Assembly: GCA_002337045.1 (NCBI GenBank)
Contig: DDFF01000003.1
Location: 62,001 to 126,000, forward strand
Direction of reading: 5' to 3'
Length of the DNA: 64,000 nt
Origin: Bacteroidetes bacterium UBA1935
GTDB taxonomy: Bacteria; Bacteroidota; Bacteroidia; Chitinophagales; Chitinophagaceae
A model generated the notes under the pieces. The model was given only the letters and a program-made list of their open reading frames with translations. It did not search any database and had not been told where the DNA came from. Within the stretch, counting starts at the first letter, position 1. Each line of letters begins with the position of its first letter. The position numbers were made by a program, and so were the translations under genes. Of the stretch, positions 33,700 through 43,379 are shown one piece after another.

Positions 33700-35619
33700 T
33701 TACTGTTTCACAAATACTGCATTCATGTCGTCATTATTTAATGCAGCATAACCCAACAACTCCAGATATTCTTCGTACACATTAGCCGGATATTCGCCCA
33801 TGTATTGCTCCATAGTGCGTACTATTTTCAATTGCTGGTTTTCAAAGCTGGCTTTCAGTGTGTACTTACCAAAAGGCTTTTCAAACACAATAGGTTGCGG
33901 CAACATTTCTGGGCTTAGCTTTTCAGCGAAACTGTATACCAAAGTATCTGTTATTGCATAGCCCTCGCTGATATAGAATGGCGTTGTACGTGTACCCAAT
34001 GGCGCTATGCTTGCTTTTTTAACACTACTTATTAGTGGTTGCAGAAATACACGCTTGCCTGTAATATTAACTCTTGCAGTACCAGTATATTCAATATTCT
34101 CTTTCAAAACAGGATAGCTTGCAGCAGGCAAGGCTTCGTGTGTAGCATTCACCAATTGGGGTGATGGAAGGTCTATTCTGCTATACAGCATCTTATCAAT
34201 ATCTGATTTTACGCCTGTTTTGTATTTATCTAATGCCTTTTGTGCAAACTCTCCTGAATGCTGAACTGATACAGCAACATTCACATCGCCTACTACATTC
34301 ATCTTTACATCTACCTTCCTGTTTATTGTATTTTGCTTATGTCCGTATACGGGTGTTTTTACCAATACGCCACCTTTATCTGTAACCAACAACGCATTTC
34401 TGTTATGGGTAAACTCAGATAAATAACCAGGTTGTAAATCATCAGACGTACACTCTACCCATACCGTATCTCTTGCCTGTGGTATACATAGTATCACATG
34501 GTTGAAAGCATTAACTGGCACATCCTTATCCAACAACGGCGGCGCATCCTCATCGCCATATATCAATGCTGCATAAGCTACAACGCCTGCCTCTTTCAGC
34601 ATTGCCTTCATACAATTGGTAAGTGCCTTACAATCTCCATAACCTGTTTTCAGCACACTCGCCGCATCAAATGTTTGCCAACCGCCCACACCAAGCTGTA
34701 TGCTTACGTAGCGTGTGTTGTTCTTCATATAGTCGAACAATACATTTACTTTACCTCCTATGCTTTTGCAGGTATCTGTCAGCTGATGTACTTTCTGTTT
34801 TGCATCATCGCTCAATACATCTCGGTCTTTGTTCAAGTCATAAAACAGCCTGCCATAATCTGCCCATGTATGCATACTACCTGAAACACCCCCTAATACC
34901 ATTTTATCGAAGCTCAGCATCATAGCTGCCTGCTTATATAATTCCGGCACAGCCAAAGGGTCTCTTTTTATAGCGGGAATATCTTTAACCGACACTTTCA
35001 GTTTTGCCAGCTCCCCTTCTTTTGTTTGTAAAACAGGCACATCTGTATGCATCAACTTATAAACAAGTTGCATATCGGCAGGATATTCTATCTCCAGATC
35101 AGAAACCTCGACAGAACAGTTATAATCATCTGCAAAGATGTATTCATCAACAAAGAACAAGGAAGTAATAGCGGTTTCTACCTCATACTCTACTGTAAAT
35201 GGATAGTTGGCATAATGAAAATCGTAGTACTTGCGCTTTAAATCATCTGCAATACTGTAAGATAGTATAGCTTCTTCCTTTACATCCCTGTTTTTAATGC
35301 TCTTCAACTCATTGCCGGCAGCATCAAACAACCTACCGGATACAGATGTCACCTTGAACATATTGGTAAACTTCTCATCAAGCATAGCATGTTTATAGCC
35401 TTTATCATCCAATATGGTATACGCATACTTGCTATACCACTTTATATCTGTAGGAGAATTAACTTTTATTCGCGTAGAGCAACTTCTCACAACGGCATGG
35501 GCGTCTTTTTTCAGCGAAGCAGGTATGGTAGCTGCATTGTATGCAGGCATATCATTTTTGCCTGCATAGCTGCAAAAAGACAATAACAATAAGGCTAAAA
35601 CACTTGAGGAACGCAGCAT
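33700..35619 (-). CDS. Secreted DUF3857 / transglutaminase-like protein with intact catalytic Cys
   Basis: 639 residues. Signal peptide to about CSYAGK. An N-terminal DUF3857 beta domain is followed by a transglutaminase-like core near the middle: FDYMKNNTRYVSIQLGVGG, then GYGDCKALTNCMKAML with the catalytic Cys, and NHVILCIPQ carrying the His. The C-terminal part is beta-rich (DUF3858-like). Substrate unknown; relatives are widespread in Bacteroidota envelopes. It follows the paralogous gene at 35621 after one base, so both are co-transcribed. Confidence 0.85.
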   Translation of the reverse strand: MLRSSSVLALLLLSFCSYAGKNDMPAYNAATIPASLKKDAHAVVRSCSTRIKVNSPTDIKWYSKYAYTILDDKGYKHAMLDEKFTNMFKVTSVSGRLFDAAGNELKSIKNRDVKEEAILSYSIADDLKRKYYDFHYANYPFTVEYEVETAITSLFFVDEYIFADDYNCSVEVSDLEIEYPADMQLVYKLMHTDVPVLQTKEGELAKLKVSVKDIPAIKRDPLAVPELYKQAAMMLSFDKMVLGGVSGSMHTWADYGRLFYDLNKDRDVLSDDAKQKVHQLTDTCKSIGGKVNVLFDYMKNNTRYVSIQLGVGGWQTFDAASVLKTGYGDCKALTNCMKAMLKEAGVVAYAALIYGDEDAPPLLDKDVPVNAFNHVILCIPQARDTVWVECTSDDLQPGYLSEFTHNRNALLVTDKGGVLVKTPVYGHKQNTINRKVDVKMNVVGDVNVAVSVQHSGEFAQKALDKYKTGVKSDIDKMLYSRIDLPSPQLVNATHEALPAASYPVLKENIEYTGTARVNITGKRVFLQPLISSVKKASIAPLGTRTTPFYISEGYAITDTLVYSFAEKLSPEMLPQPIVFEKPFGKYTLKASFENQQLKIVRTMEQYMGEYPANVYEEYLELLGYAALNNDDMNAVFVKQ

Positions 35620-35620
35620 A

Positions 35621-37618
35621 TTATGGCTTCTTTAAAACGATAGTCTGGTTTATTTCCTTTACTATTTTCTCATACACGTCCCTTACAGTATTATACTCAG
35701 AGGCTTCAAAATAACATTCATTACGCTTCAGCTGTGTGGTAATATTTACAGCACGCGTACTGGTATCATACCCCACCATATGCTTGAATACAATCTTATC
35801 TCCGTAGCTTATTTTAGCCGGTTTAGGCATCTCTTCCACTGCCATATTATCCGGAAATATGGCATTCATTACATATACCCTTTCATCGGCATAGTTCAGC
35901 TCCAGCGGCATACGCCTGTGCATAGGCTTGAAGGGGGACTCGTCCAATATCTTAATGATATCTGCACTGAAATAAAAAGTTGTCACCGGTACTTTATGCT
36001 TTTTGTAAAGCGTATACCTGAATATCAGGTTTGTATCCGGATTATCAATATTTTCAAACTTAAAAGACTCCATTTCAGCATAGTTCTTTATCGCATTCTT
36101 TCTTGCCTGAATGATGTTATTCAACTTACTTGTATCTGTACTGAAAAGCGTACGCAAATGAGAAGACATATTCATGCCCATATACTCTGTGATATTTACG
36201 CGAAAGGCTACATCTGACAGAGAAACAATATCAGCTTTTATTACAGTGCGCTCTTTGTTTGACTGTGGCATTATCATTATAGGGTATCCACCATTTTTAT
36301 CCAAAACGCGCGAATAACCATTATAGCAATACTCCGGCAGCCTGCCGAACGCATTGTATTTGTCTGATGCATCCAGATAATATCTAACCGAGTCTATCAG
36401 CAACAGGCCTATCATATGATTAAACCTATCGAGCATAGGATAGTCATGCCTTGCTTTCAGCCTTCCGTGTGTGCTCATTAATACAGGCGATGCCTCTAGC
36501 CCTATTTCTTTCAGCATAGCTACCAGCAATACATTTATCTCTGCTGCGTTACCATCTTTATTATCAAAAGCCTTCTTTATATCCCGTTCCGCGTCAGCAC
36601 TTATTTTGTCGCTGCAATGCATTCCCCCCCTTACATAAGCAAATATTCGCTTTGCTTTTTGTAATGGATCTTGCACACCTCGTGTCAGCGAGTCTATTAT
36701 AGGGTCCAAAAAAGAGTTATTATTAAACTGTCTGCCAAGCTTATTGTCCTGCCATATTTTAGTATTGAAATCTCGCCATGCTTTTTTCAAGCCATCCTCA
36801 TCCAGTGTATTAATATTCAAATCAGGCGATTGTATCTGCACATCAATCCTTTCGCGATAGTCATCCACATTGCCTGCATTATCTTCCTGCTTCATGGCGG
36901 GGATGTTGCGCCTGCCCCAAAGTGTTGTATGGTATTTTGAATATTTATCGCCTTCGTTACCTATTATATAAGCCCCGGACACTTCCTGTTCGGCAGATTT
37001 CAATGTATTATAACCCTTGAATGGAGGAGTAGATTGTGAAATAGTAACATAAGAAAACTGCGCAGGTATACTTATTTCATACTCACTTTTCAACGTAGGA
37101 AATTCGTTCTGAAAGTACCAAGGGGTAAGAACAAAAGATGCCGGTGAGTGAATCTCGTAAGAATATGAAATAATACTACCAACTTTTGCAGTAGGCAGGG
37201 TAAATTTCATCTCTTTAAAATCGCCCATATTGTTGTAAAAAACAGCAGATTTATCCATCTGTGTTTTTACCATCTCACCGTTCACTATATTATAGGTAGT
37301 AGCCTCAATGCTTTTTACATAACTTTCTATACCGTTGAAGCCAGCAGCGAAATAATCAATAACATTGGCTTCGTCTATTGCCTCTTCTTTGAGGATTTTT
37401 ACTATCCTGCGTGTCTTATAAATCTGTTCATAGGTTCTTGTCAGCGGAGATATATCTATAGATGCCTTTTCATAAATCACAGCTGCCGCAGCCTCCGTAT
37501 CAGACAGGAAAATATTTGTATTGATATAGCTTTTTACAAAATCCTCTTCGCTTTGGGCAATAGCATTACAGGCAAGCAGGATGAACGCAGCCACAAGCAG
37601 GCATAGGTATTTTTTCAC
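35621..37618 (-). CDS. Secreted DUF3857 / transglutaminase-like protein lacking the catalytic Cys
   Basis: 665 residues. Signal sequence at the N-terminus; LLACNAIAQ contains a Cys, but the context fits ordinary cleavage after IAQ rather than a lipobox. Same architecture as the downstream paralogue: DUF3857 domain, transglutaminase-like core, C-terminal beta domain. At the core the expected GDC is replaced by KDGNAAEINVLLVAML, so the nucleophile is missing, while RFNHMIGLL keeps the His. It is probably a non-enzymatic partner or binding protein. First of the two-gene unit. Confidence 0.83.
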   Translation of the reverse strand: MKKYLCLLVAAFILLACNAIAQSEEDFVKSYINTNIFLSDTEAAAAVIYEKASIDISPLTRTYEQIYKTRRIVKILKEEAIDEANVIDYFAAGFNGIESYVKSIEATTYNIVNGEMVKTQMDKSAVFYNNMGDFKEMKFTLPTAKVGSIISYSYEIHSPASFVLTPWYFQNEFPTLKSEYEISIPAQFSYVTISQSTPPFKGYNTLKSAEQEVSGAYIIGNEGDKYSKYHTTLWGRRNIPAMKQEDNAGNVDDYRERIDVQIQSPDLNINTLDEDGLKKAWRDFNTKIWQDNKLGRQFNNNSFLDPIIDSLTRGVQDPLQKAKRIFAYVRGGMHCSDKISADAERDIKKAFDNKDGNAAEINVLLVAMLKEIGLEASPVLMSTHGRLKARHDYPMLDRFNHMIGLLLIDSVRYYLDASDKYNAFGRLPEYCYNGYSRVLDKNGGYPIMIMPQSNKERTVIKADIVSLSDVAFRVNITEYMGMNMSSHLRTLFSTDTSKLNNIIQARKNAIKNYAEMESFKFENIDNPDTNLIFRYTLYKKHKVPVTTFYFSADIIKILDESPFKPMHRRMPLELNYADERVYVMNAIFPDNMAVEEMPKPAKISYGDKIVFKHMVGYDTSTRAVNITTQLKRNECYFEASEYNTVRDVYEKIVKEINQTIVLKKP

Positions 37619-37651
37619 AGGGTGTAATTTTTCTGCGAAATAATATTAAAA

Positions 37652-39076
37652 TCAGCATTCAGGCAAGCTGATAGGCACTTTTGTTGCCAGTCCGCCCTCG
37701 GCTGTCTCTTTATATTTATGATTCATATCCAGCGCAGTTTCCCACATGGTTTGCACTACGTGGTCAAGCGATACTTTGGCATTATCAGGATTGCTTTGCA
37801 GTGCCAGTTGCGATGCGGTGATGGCTTTGATAGCCCCCATCGTATTGCGCTCTATGCATGGCACTTGTACCAGGCCACCTACAGGGTCGCAGGTAAGGCC
37901 CAAGTGATGTTCCATTGCAATTTCTGCAGCCATCAGGCACTGGCGCACATTACCGCCAAGGCTTTCTGTAAGTGCTGCAGCTGCCATTGCAGAAGATACA
38001 CCTATCTCTGCCTGACAACCACCCATTGCCGCCGATAGCGTTGCTCCTTTTTTAAAGATGCTTCCTATCTCTGATGCCGTCATCAGGAACTGGATTATTT
38101 TTTCATCATCAAAACCATCGCAGAAAGTGATGAAGTAATGCAGTACCGCAGGCACTACACCTGCCGCACCATTGGTAGGCGCTGTTACCACACGGCTGAA
38201 GGATGCGTTCTCTTCATTTACCGCCAATGCAAAACAGCTAACCCAATCCAAAATATATTGGAAGTTGTGCCCACCCTCGCGGATGGCAGCTAACCATTCT
38301 GTATGATTATTGTATGTCTTTCCTTTCAGTAATCTTTTATTGAGATTGGCAGCGCGGCGCATAACGTGCAGTCCACCCGGCAATTCGCCCCCTATGTGGC
38401 TACCGCGATATATACAATCACGCATCACTTCCCAAATTCTCAACACACCTTTCTTGGTTTCTTCCTCACTACGCCATGCGTGCTCATTCTCCATTACCAC
38501 CTCATGTATGTGCAAGCCTGTTTTGCGGCACCAGTGCAACAAGTCATCTGCCTTATCTATCGGGAAAGGTAAATCAACTTCATTGGCACCGCTCCCTTCT
38601 TCTGCTTCCTTTACCACAAAGCCACCACCTATAGAGTAGAATGTTTCTGCTATCTCTTCGCCATTGTTGAATGAACAAAGAAATGTAACTGCATTAGGAT
38701 GGAAAGGCAGGCTTTCGTCCATCAGGAACACCACATCTACCGCAGGGTCAAAATCTATCACTCTCGAAAGACCAAGATTAATTTTCTTTTCTGTAGCTAT
38801 CTGGTTGAGGCGCGGAGTGATTTCATTTACGTCGAACGTTACAGGGTCTTCACCATTCAAACCGAGGATTACGGCAACATCTGTACCGTGACCCTTGCCT
38901 GTTTTTGCCAGCGAGCCATAGAGCAATACTTTTACAGACTTTACATTGTCTATCCCCTTTTGCCTGATAGTATCTACGAAACGCAGTGCTGCGCGCCATG
39001 GGCCAAGTGTGTGCGAACTGCTGGGACCTACTCCTATCTTAAATATATCGAATACCGAAATACACTCTTTTTTCAC
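37652..39076 (-). CDS. sdaA: L-serine ammonia-lyase (serine dehydratase), single chain
   Basis: 474 residues. Converts L-serine to pyruvate and ammonia using a [4Fe-4S] cluster. The beta domain begins with SVFDIFKIGVGPSSSHTLGP; the alpha domain has TAPTNGAAGVVPAVL, GGCQAEIGVSSAMAAA and LTCDPVGGLVQVPCIERN, with Cys residues for the cluster. Both domains are in one chain. It ends 33 bases before the DUF3857 pair on the same strand. Confidence 0.95.
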   Translation of the reverse strand: MKKECISVFDIFKIGVGPSSSHTLGPWRAALRFVDTIRQKGIDNVKSVKVLLYGSLAKTGKGHGTDVAVILGLNGEDPVTFDVNEITPRLNQIATEKKINLGLSRVIDFDPAVDVVFLMDESLPFHPNAVTFLCSFNNGEEIAETFYSIGGGFVVKEAEEGSGANEVDLPFPIDKADDLLHWCRKTGLHIHEVVMENEHAWRSEEETKKGVLRIWEVMRDCIYRGSHIGGELPGGLHVMRRAANLNKRLLKGKTYNNHTEWLAAIREGGHNFQYILDWVSCFALAVNEENASFSRVVTAPTNGAAGVVPAVLHYFITFCDGFDDEKIIQFLMTASEIGSIFKKGATLSAAMGGCQAEIGVSSAMAAAALTESLGGNVRQCLMAAEIAMEHHLGLTCDPVGGLVQVPCIERNTMGAIKAITASQLALQSNPDNAKVSLDHVVQTMWETALDMNHKYKETAEGGLATKVPISLPEC

Positions 39077-39094
39077 CGTCAGATTTTAGTTAAA

Positions 39095-39122
39095 TAAAAA
39101 AGGGGGAATAAAAATTCCCCCT
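39095..39122 (-). terminator. Terminator of the FAS1 gene
   Basis: Stem around AGGGGGAAT / ATTCCCCCT followed by six T in the minus-strand direction. It lies between the FAS1 gene and sdaA. Confidence 0.8.
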
Positions 39123-39169
39123 AAAGATACTATGAAGCTTACAAAAAATCCTCCGTGCCTTCACATTAA

Positions 39170-39730
39170 TTATGGCAGCAATACGTGGTCTATCACGTGT
39201 ATCACACCATTCTTCTGATTTACGTCTTTAATCGTCACTTTCGCCACACCACCTTTAGCATCTTTTATCCATATCCAGTTGTCTTTCCACATGAAAGTCA
39301 GCTCTTCGCCCTGTACAGTTTTTGCTTTGTACATGCCACCGCCTTTTTTGATGGCAGCCATTATCTGCGATGCGCTCCAGTTGCCAGGTACTACGTGGTA
39401 AGTCAGTACGCCCGTCAGCATAGCTTTATTCTCAGGTTTCAGCAGATTGTCTACTGTGCCTGCAGGCAGCATATCAAACGCAGCATTTGTTGGTGCAAAT
39501 ACGGTGAAAGGACCCGCACTTTGCAGTGTTTCTACAAGACCTGCGGCTTTTACCGCAGCTACCAGTGTAGTGTGGTCTTTAGAGTTCACCGCGTTTTCTA
39601 CAATGTTTTTAGACGGATACATTGGCGCACCGCCAACCATTACAGTTTTTTCGCCTTTTGCCAATACTACGTTAGGGGCAAATGCAAACAAAGCCGCTGC
39701 TATCGCAGGAATTAACATGATACGTTTCAT
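39170..39730 (-). CDS. Secreted fasciclin (FAS1) domain protein
   Basis: 186 residues. Signal peptide to about VVLAKG. A single FAS1 fold carries the two conserved blocks: H1, GPFTVFAPTNAAFDML, and H2, GVIHVIDHVLLP at the C-terminus, with the YHVV motif (LTYHVVPG) between. Such proteins mediate adhesion or matrix contacts; the ligand is unknown. Confidence 0.93.
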   Translation of the reverse strand: MKRIMLIPAIAAALFAFAPNVVLAKGEKTVMVGGAPMYPSKNIVENAVNSKDHTTLVAAVKAAGLVETLQSAGPFTVFAPTNAAFDMLPAGTVDNLLKPENKAMLTGVLTYHVVPGNWSASQIMAAIKKGGGMYKAKTVQGEELTFMWKDNWIWIKDAKGGVAKVTIKDVNQKNGVIHVIDHVLLP

Positions 39731-39859
39731 ACAAGTTGATTTTAGATTGTTTCTGAATTGTTTTACAGATACAGATACGGCAGCTTTTGTTTTTCGGTTT
39801 TAGGAAGGGCAAAAAAATATTTGCAGACAACTTACAAGATGGGTTTATTATAAATAAAC

Positions 39860-39887
39860 AAGGCTCTACATTTTAAAGTAGAGCCTT
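39860..39887. other. Isolated hairpin in intergenic space
   Basis: About 9-10 bp stem with an A/T-rich loop, followed by a T-rich stretch on the plus strand. No annotated gene ends here. It could end a short unannotated RNA. Confidence 0.35.
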
Positions 39888-40021
39888 ATTACATTCTTGA
39901 AAACGTCTGTTTATCGGGAACAGTACATGTAGCACTATTGCGTTAACTTAAGCACGTATCTGTATGAAGGTAAACTATTGTCGACGATAAACACTATTTA
40001 CTTATACAGTGATGATATGCT

Positions 40022-40054
40022 AATAAAAACGCCCCTGCAATTGCAGGGGCGTTT
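40022..40054 (-). terminator. Terminator of sppA
   Basis: Perfect self-complementary stem AAACGCCCCTGCAA / TTGCAGGGGCGTTT (40027-40054) followed by T residues in the minus direction, 22 bases past the sppA stop. Confidence 0.85.
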
Positions 40055-40076
40055 ACTATCATAGTATTGTGTAACA

Positions 40077-41852
40077 CTATTTTGTTTCCATGCTGAATGG
40101 CATCATAGCCATTGCAGCACCGTTCATTCTACGCAGTTCTTTCAGTTGTTTGTACCAATCGTACTCTTTACCAAATTCTGCTTTCACCATTTGCTCTGCC
40201 ACACTTGCATTATTGCCTTTGAAGCGGCGCATCAGGCTTTCAAATTTATCAACAGGTTCAGGATATGTTACCACATCGTAGTCTTTCAGTTTTGCCAGCG
40301 ATGCAGCACTAGCTATAGCACGGTCCAGATCGCCCAGTCCGTCTACCAGTTTGATGCCCAATGCATCTGTGCCACTCCATACGCGGCCTTGTGCAAAGCT
40401 ATCTACCAGTGTTATATCCATTTTACGGCCTGTTGCAACACGGCTTTTGAAAATCATGTAGATGTTATCTACAGAGCGTTGCACTTTAGCAGACTCATCA
40501 GCCGTAAGTGCGCGTGTACCATTCGGGAAGTCGGCATAAGGAGCGTTCTTCACGCCATCAAACGTAACACCCAGTTTGTTGCGCATCAGTTTTTCTGTAT
40601 TAAACATCATGGTGAATACACCGATGCTACCTGTTATAGTGTTAGGCAATGCGAAAATACTATCTGCCTGACAAAGAATGTAGTAACCGCCAGATGCTGC
40701 CACATCGCCCATAGATGCTACCAGTGGTTTCTTAGCTTTCAGCAATTGCAGTTCGCGCAGTATCACTTCTGATGCCAATGCACTACCACCGCCTGAGTTT
40801 ACACGCAGTACCACCGCTTTCACTTTATCGTTGTTACGCAGTTTGCGTATCTGCTCTATCATGTTCTGAGAAGCTATCTGATAATCATCATCGCTTTCAC
40901 CATCCACTATGCTACCTTCTGCATACAGTACTGCTACCCTGCTATCGCCCGCACTGCCTTCATTGATGGTAGCTGCATATTCAGACAGGCTTACGTATTT
41001 CACTTTGTCTTTTTCCTTCCCACCTGTTTTTGCTTTGATGCGGTCTTCTACCTGATCCCAATACAACAGGTTAGATACCAGTTTGTTTTTCAGTGCATCC
41101 TGCGGAAACTCAATAGCACCGCTTGCTGCCAGTTGATACAATGTTGTAGTATCCTGTTTAGAGAAAGTAGATGCGGCATTCAGGAATTCACTCCAGAAAT
41201 CTTTCTGAAACTCTGCTACCTGTACACGGTTTGCATCGCTCATCTTATCGGCACGGAAAGGCTCTGTAGCACTTTTGAATTTACCTGCATAGAATATTTC
41301 AGGTTCCAGTTCCAGTTTATCCAACGTACCCTTGAAGAATGCAAGGATAGTAGCAAAACCTTTCAGTTCCATATCGCCCATCGGGTTCAGATAGATACTA
41401 TCTGCCGCGGTAGCCATATAGTAAGCACCTTGTGTGATGTTCTCGCCGTAAGCATATACAAACTTGCCGCTCTTGCGGAAGTCGACAATCGCATTGCGCA
41501 ATTGCTGCATAGTAGCCCAGCCGTTTCTGCTCGGGTTCAGCTTTATCAGTATACCCTTAATCTTGCTATCGTCTTTAGCTTCCTGCAATGCTTTGATGGC
41601 ATCGTACACGCCAGCACTGTTTTCATCGCCATCGGCAAATACTGCCAGCGAATTGCGTTCGCTGCGTTCGTGCATGGTTTTAGACAGGTCGATGGTGAGG
41701 ACGCTGTTGTCTGCAACGGTTGTCTGTGTTTCAGTTTTGCTGCCTTCTTTTACCGCAGCTACTATCAGCCCGATAAACACACCGAAAATGATAACGCCTG
41801 TTACAATCATCGCCAACAGCGATGCAAAGAACATCTTAAAGAATTGTTTCAT
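40077..41852 (-). CDS. sppA: Signal peptide peptidase SppA, 67K type
   Basis: 591-residue membrane-anchored serine protease that cleaves leftover signal peptides. One N-terminal membrane helix (about 8-35), then two tandem S49 domains. The Ser/Lys dyad is split between domains as in the long form: Lys193 in KFKSATEPF and Ser387 in GDVAASGGYY. A -7 box lies 45 bases upstream of the ATG. Confidence 0.95.
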   Translation of the reverse strand: MKQFFKMFFASLLAMIVTGVIIFGVFIGLIVAAVKEGSKTETQTTVADNSVLTIDLSKTMHERSERNSLAVFADGDENSAGVYDAIKALQEAKDDSKIKGILIKLNPSRNGWATMQQLRNAIVDFRKSGKFVYAYGENITQGAYYMATAADSIYLNPMGDMELKGFATILAFFKGTLDKLELEPEIFYAGKFKSATEPFRADKMSDANRVQVAEFQKDFWSEFLNAASTFSKQDTTTLYQLAASGAIEFPQDALKNKLVSNLLYWDQVEDRIKAKTGGKEKDKVKYVSLSEYAATINEGSAGDSRVAVLYAEGSIVDGESDDDYQIASQNMIEQIRKLRNNDKVKAVVLRVNSGGGSALASEVILRELQLLKAKKPLVASMGDVAASGGYYILCQADSIFALPNTITGSIGVFTMMFNTEKLMRNKLGVTFDGVKNAPYADFPNGTRALTADESAKVQRSVDNIYMIFKSRVATGRKMDITLVDSFAQGRVWSGTDALGIKLVDGLGDLDRAIASAASLAKLKDYDVVTYPEPVDKFESLMRRFKGNNASVAEQMVKAEFGKEYDWYKQLKELRRMNGAAMAMMPFSMETK

Positions 41853-41896
41853 CAGTTATTAGTTTGAGATTGGTATTATTCTATTGAATAACGGCA

Positions 41897-41904
41897 CAAA
41901 TATA
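41897..41904 (-). promoter_or_regulatory. -7 box TATATTTG for sppA
   Basis: Exact TAnnTTTG match on the minus strand, 44 bases before the sppA ATG. Confidence 0.6.
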
Positions 41905-42003
41905 CAGGTAAAAGAATGTGCATATATCCTGAAAATCGGTGAACAGGGGTAGATAGTAGGTGAACTTTTCTTTTTAACTTGCCAACAAACCTACAACATC
42001 GGT

Positions 42004-42585
42004 ATGCGCCACATATTATGGATACTCTTTATTGCTATCGGCAGCACCATTGCCCATGCACAAGACGTAAAGAACCCATTGATACCACCTGCAGACAGGG
42101 TATGGCGCTCTTACCAGATACTGGAAAAGAACAGGCTGGCCATTATACAACAGCTCGATCTCCTGAACAATTTCCCCAAAACAAAGCAGGTATTTGTAGA
42201 TGTGTTTGACCCTGACGACCGCAAACAGCTCTATTATGTATATGACCAATACCTGACTGCCTTTCAGGATGCAGGCAAAATGCTACCCGACAGTGTACTG
42301 AAAATAGGTGTGGGTATCTGCAAAGACATGAAATGGAGCAGCGGCGTGAGCGATAAACTGCAACATGCCGTGCTTAGCGTAGCGGCAGACCACCCTGAAA
42401 TATTTGTAGAGCAAGCCTACAAGCTGAAGCGTAAAGAACTGGAAGCACTCATAGACTATCTGGCAGATGTAGAGAGCAGCCCGCTATGCGCCATCTACCA
42501 AAAGCTGATAGCCAACCTGCACGAGGTAGGTGCCTACAATCTGGAAGGTATGCTTACGAGGGCTAAGAAAGAAAATACGCATTAA
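42004..42585 (+). CDS. Secreted helical protein of unknown function
   Basis: 193 residues. Signal peptide to about IAHAQ. The mature part is almost wholly helical and charged (ADRVWRSYQILEKNRLAIIQQL, QAYKLKRKELEALIDYLADVE). No family recognised. It ends one base before the methyltransferase ATG, so they are probably co-transcribed; whether they act together is not clear. Confidence 0.65.
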   Translation: MRHILWILFIAIGSTIAHAQDVKNPLIPPADRVWRSYQILEKNRLAIIQQLDLLNNFPKTKQVFVDVFDPDDRKQLYYVYDQYLTAFQDAGKMLPDSVLKIGVGICKDMKWSSGVSDKLQHAVLSVAADHPEIFVEQAYKLKRKELEALIDYLADVESSPLCAIYQKLIANLHEVGAYNLEGMLTRAKKENTH

Positions 42586-42586
42586 T

Positions 42587-43372
42587 ATGAGTAGCCCGAT
42601 ATATAATAAAGTAGGTGAAGGTTATAATACTACCCGCCGTGCCGACCCATATATTGTAAGCCGTATGCTTGCTAATCTACAAGCAAAGACAGATGGCAAC
42701 TATCTGGATATTGGCAGCGGCACTGCCAACTACACAGCTGCATACACAGCGCAAGGCTACAAATTCACCGGCGCAGAGCCTTCAGACAGGATGATTGGTG
42801 AAGCACGAACGAATCACCCGCACATAGATTTTATACAAACAAAGGCGGAACAGCTACCATTTGCAGATGGCGCTTTTGATGGTGCTACGGGCACTTTCAC
42901 CCTGCACCATTGGGATAGTGTTGTGGATGGTATTATACAACTGAACCGAGTATTGAAACCCGGTTCTCGTGCTGTATTTCTCAGCTTTACACCTGCGCAG
43001 GTATTCGGTTATTGGTTGTGCCATTATTTCCCGGAAACTATGCGCAACTCTGCCGCTGTAGTACCTGAGATGGAAGATATGATTGCCATCTTTAAACAGG
43101 CTGGTTTTAAAGATGTGATAACTGAAAAATACTTTGTACACGAAGACCTGCAAGACCATTTTCTGTACAGCAATAAGAACCGCCCGGAACAATACCTGCA
43201 CCCGGAAATACGCAATGGAGCATCATCATTCACCGTATATGCCAATCAGGAAGAAGTAGCCGCTGGTTTAATACAACTGGAACAAGATATAACCAGCGGC
43301 AAGGTATGGGACATCATAAAACAATACGAAAACGACCTCGGGGATTATATATTTTATGTAGCGGAGAAGTAG
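42587..43372 (+). CDS. Class I SAM-dependent methyltransferase
   Basis: 261 residues from the ATG at 42587 (MSSPIYNKVGEGYN). The SAM-binding motif I is YLDIGSGTANYT, with GAEPSDRMI as the acidic loop and ATGTFTLHHW as motif II (Methyltransf_11 type). The frame is open to 42530, but the earlier start would overlap the previous gene. Substrate unknown. Confidence 0.88.
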   Translation: MSSPIYNKVGEGYNTTRRADPYIVSRMLANLQAKTDGNYLDIGSGTANYTAAYTAQGYKFTGAEPSDRMIGEARTNHPHIDFIQTKAEQLPFADGAFDGATGTFTLHHWDSVVDGIIQLNRVLKPGSRAVFLSFTPAQVFGYWLCHYFPETMRNSAAVVPEMEDMIAIFKQAGFKDVITEKYFVHEDLQDHFLYSNKNRPEQYLHPEIRNGASSFTVYANQEEVAAGLIQLEQDITSGKVWDIIKQYENDLGDYIFYVAEK

Positions 43373-43379
43373 ATTGTAA

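Larger units (their letters stand above)
39731..40076. other. Intergenic region, 346 bp
   Basis: No coding potential seen. It contains a hairpin at 39860-39887 (AAGGCTCTAC / GTAGAGCCTT type, not next to any stop codon) and the sppA terminator at 40022-40054. The promoter of the FAS1 gene should lie near 39731-39780, but no exact -7 box was found. Confidence 0.5.

Noticed and set aside
37500..37618. Lipoprotein signal in the Cys-less transglutaminase paralogue (LLACNAIAQ)
   Set aside because: A lipobox-like LLAC is present, but the residues after it continue to a normal signal peptidase I site, so lipidation is only a weak alternative.
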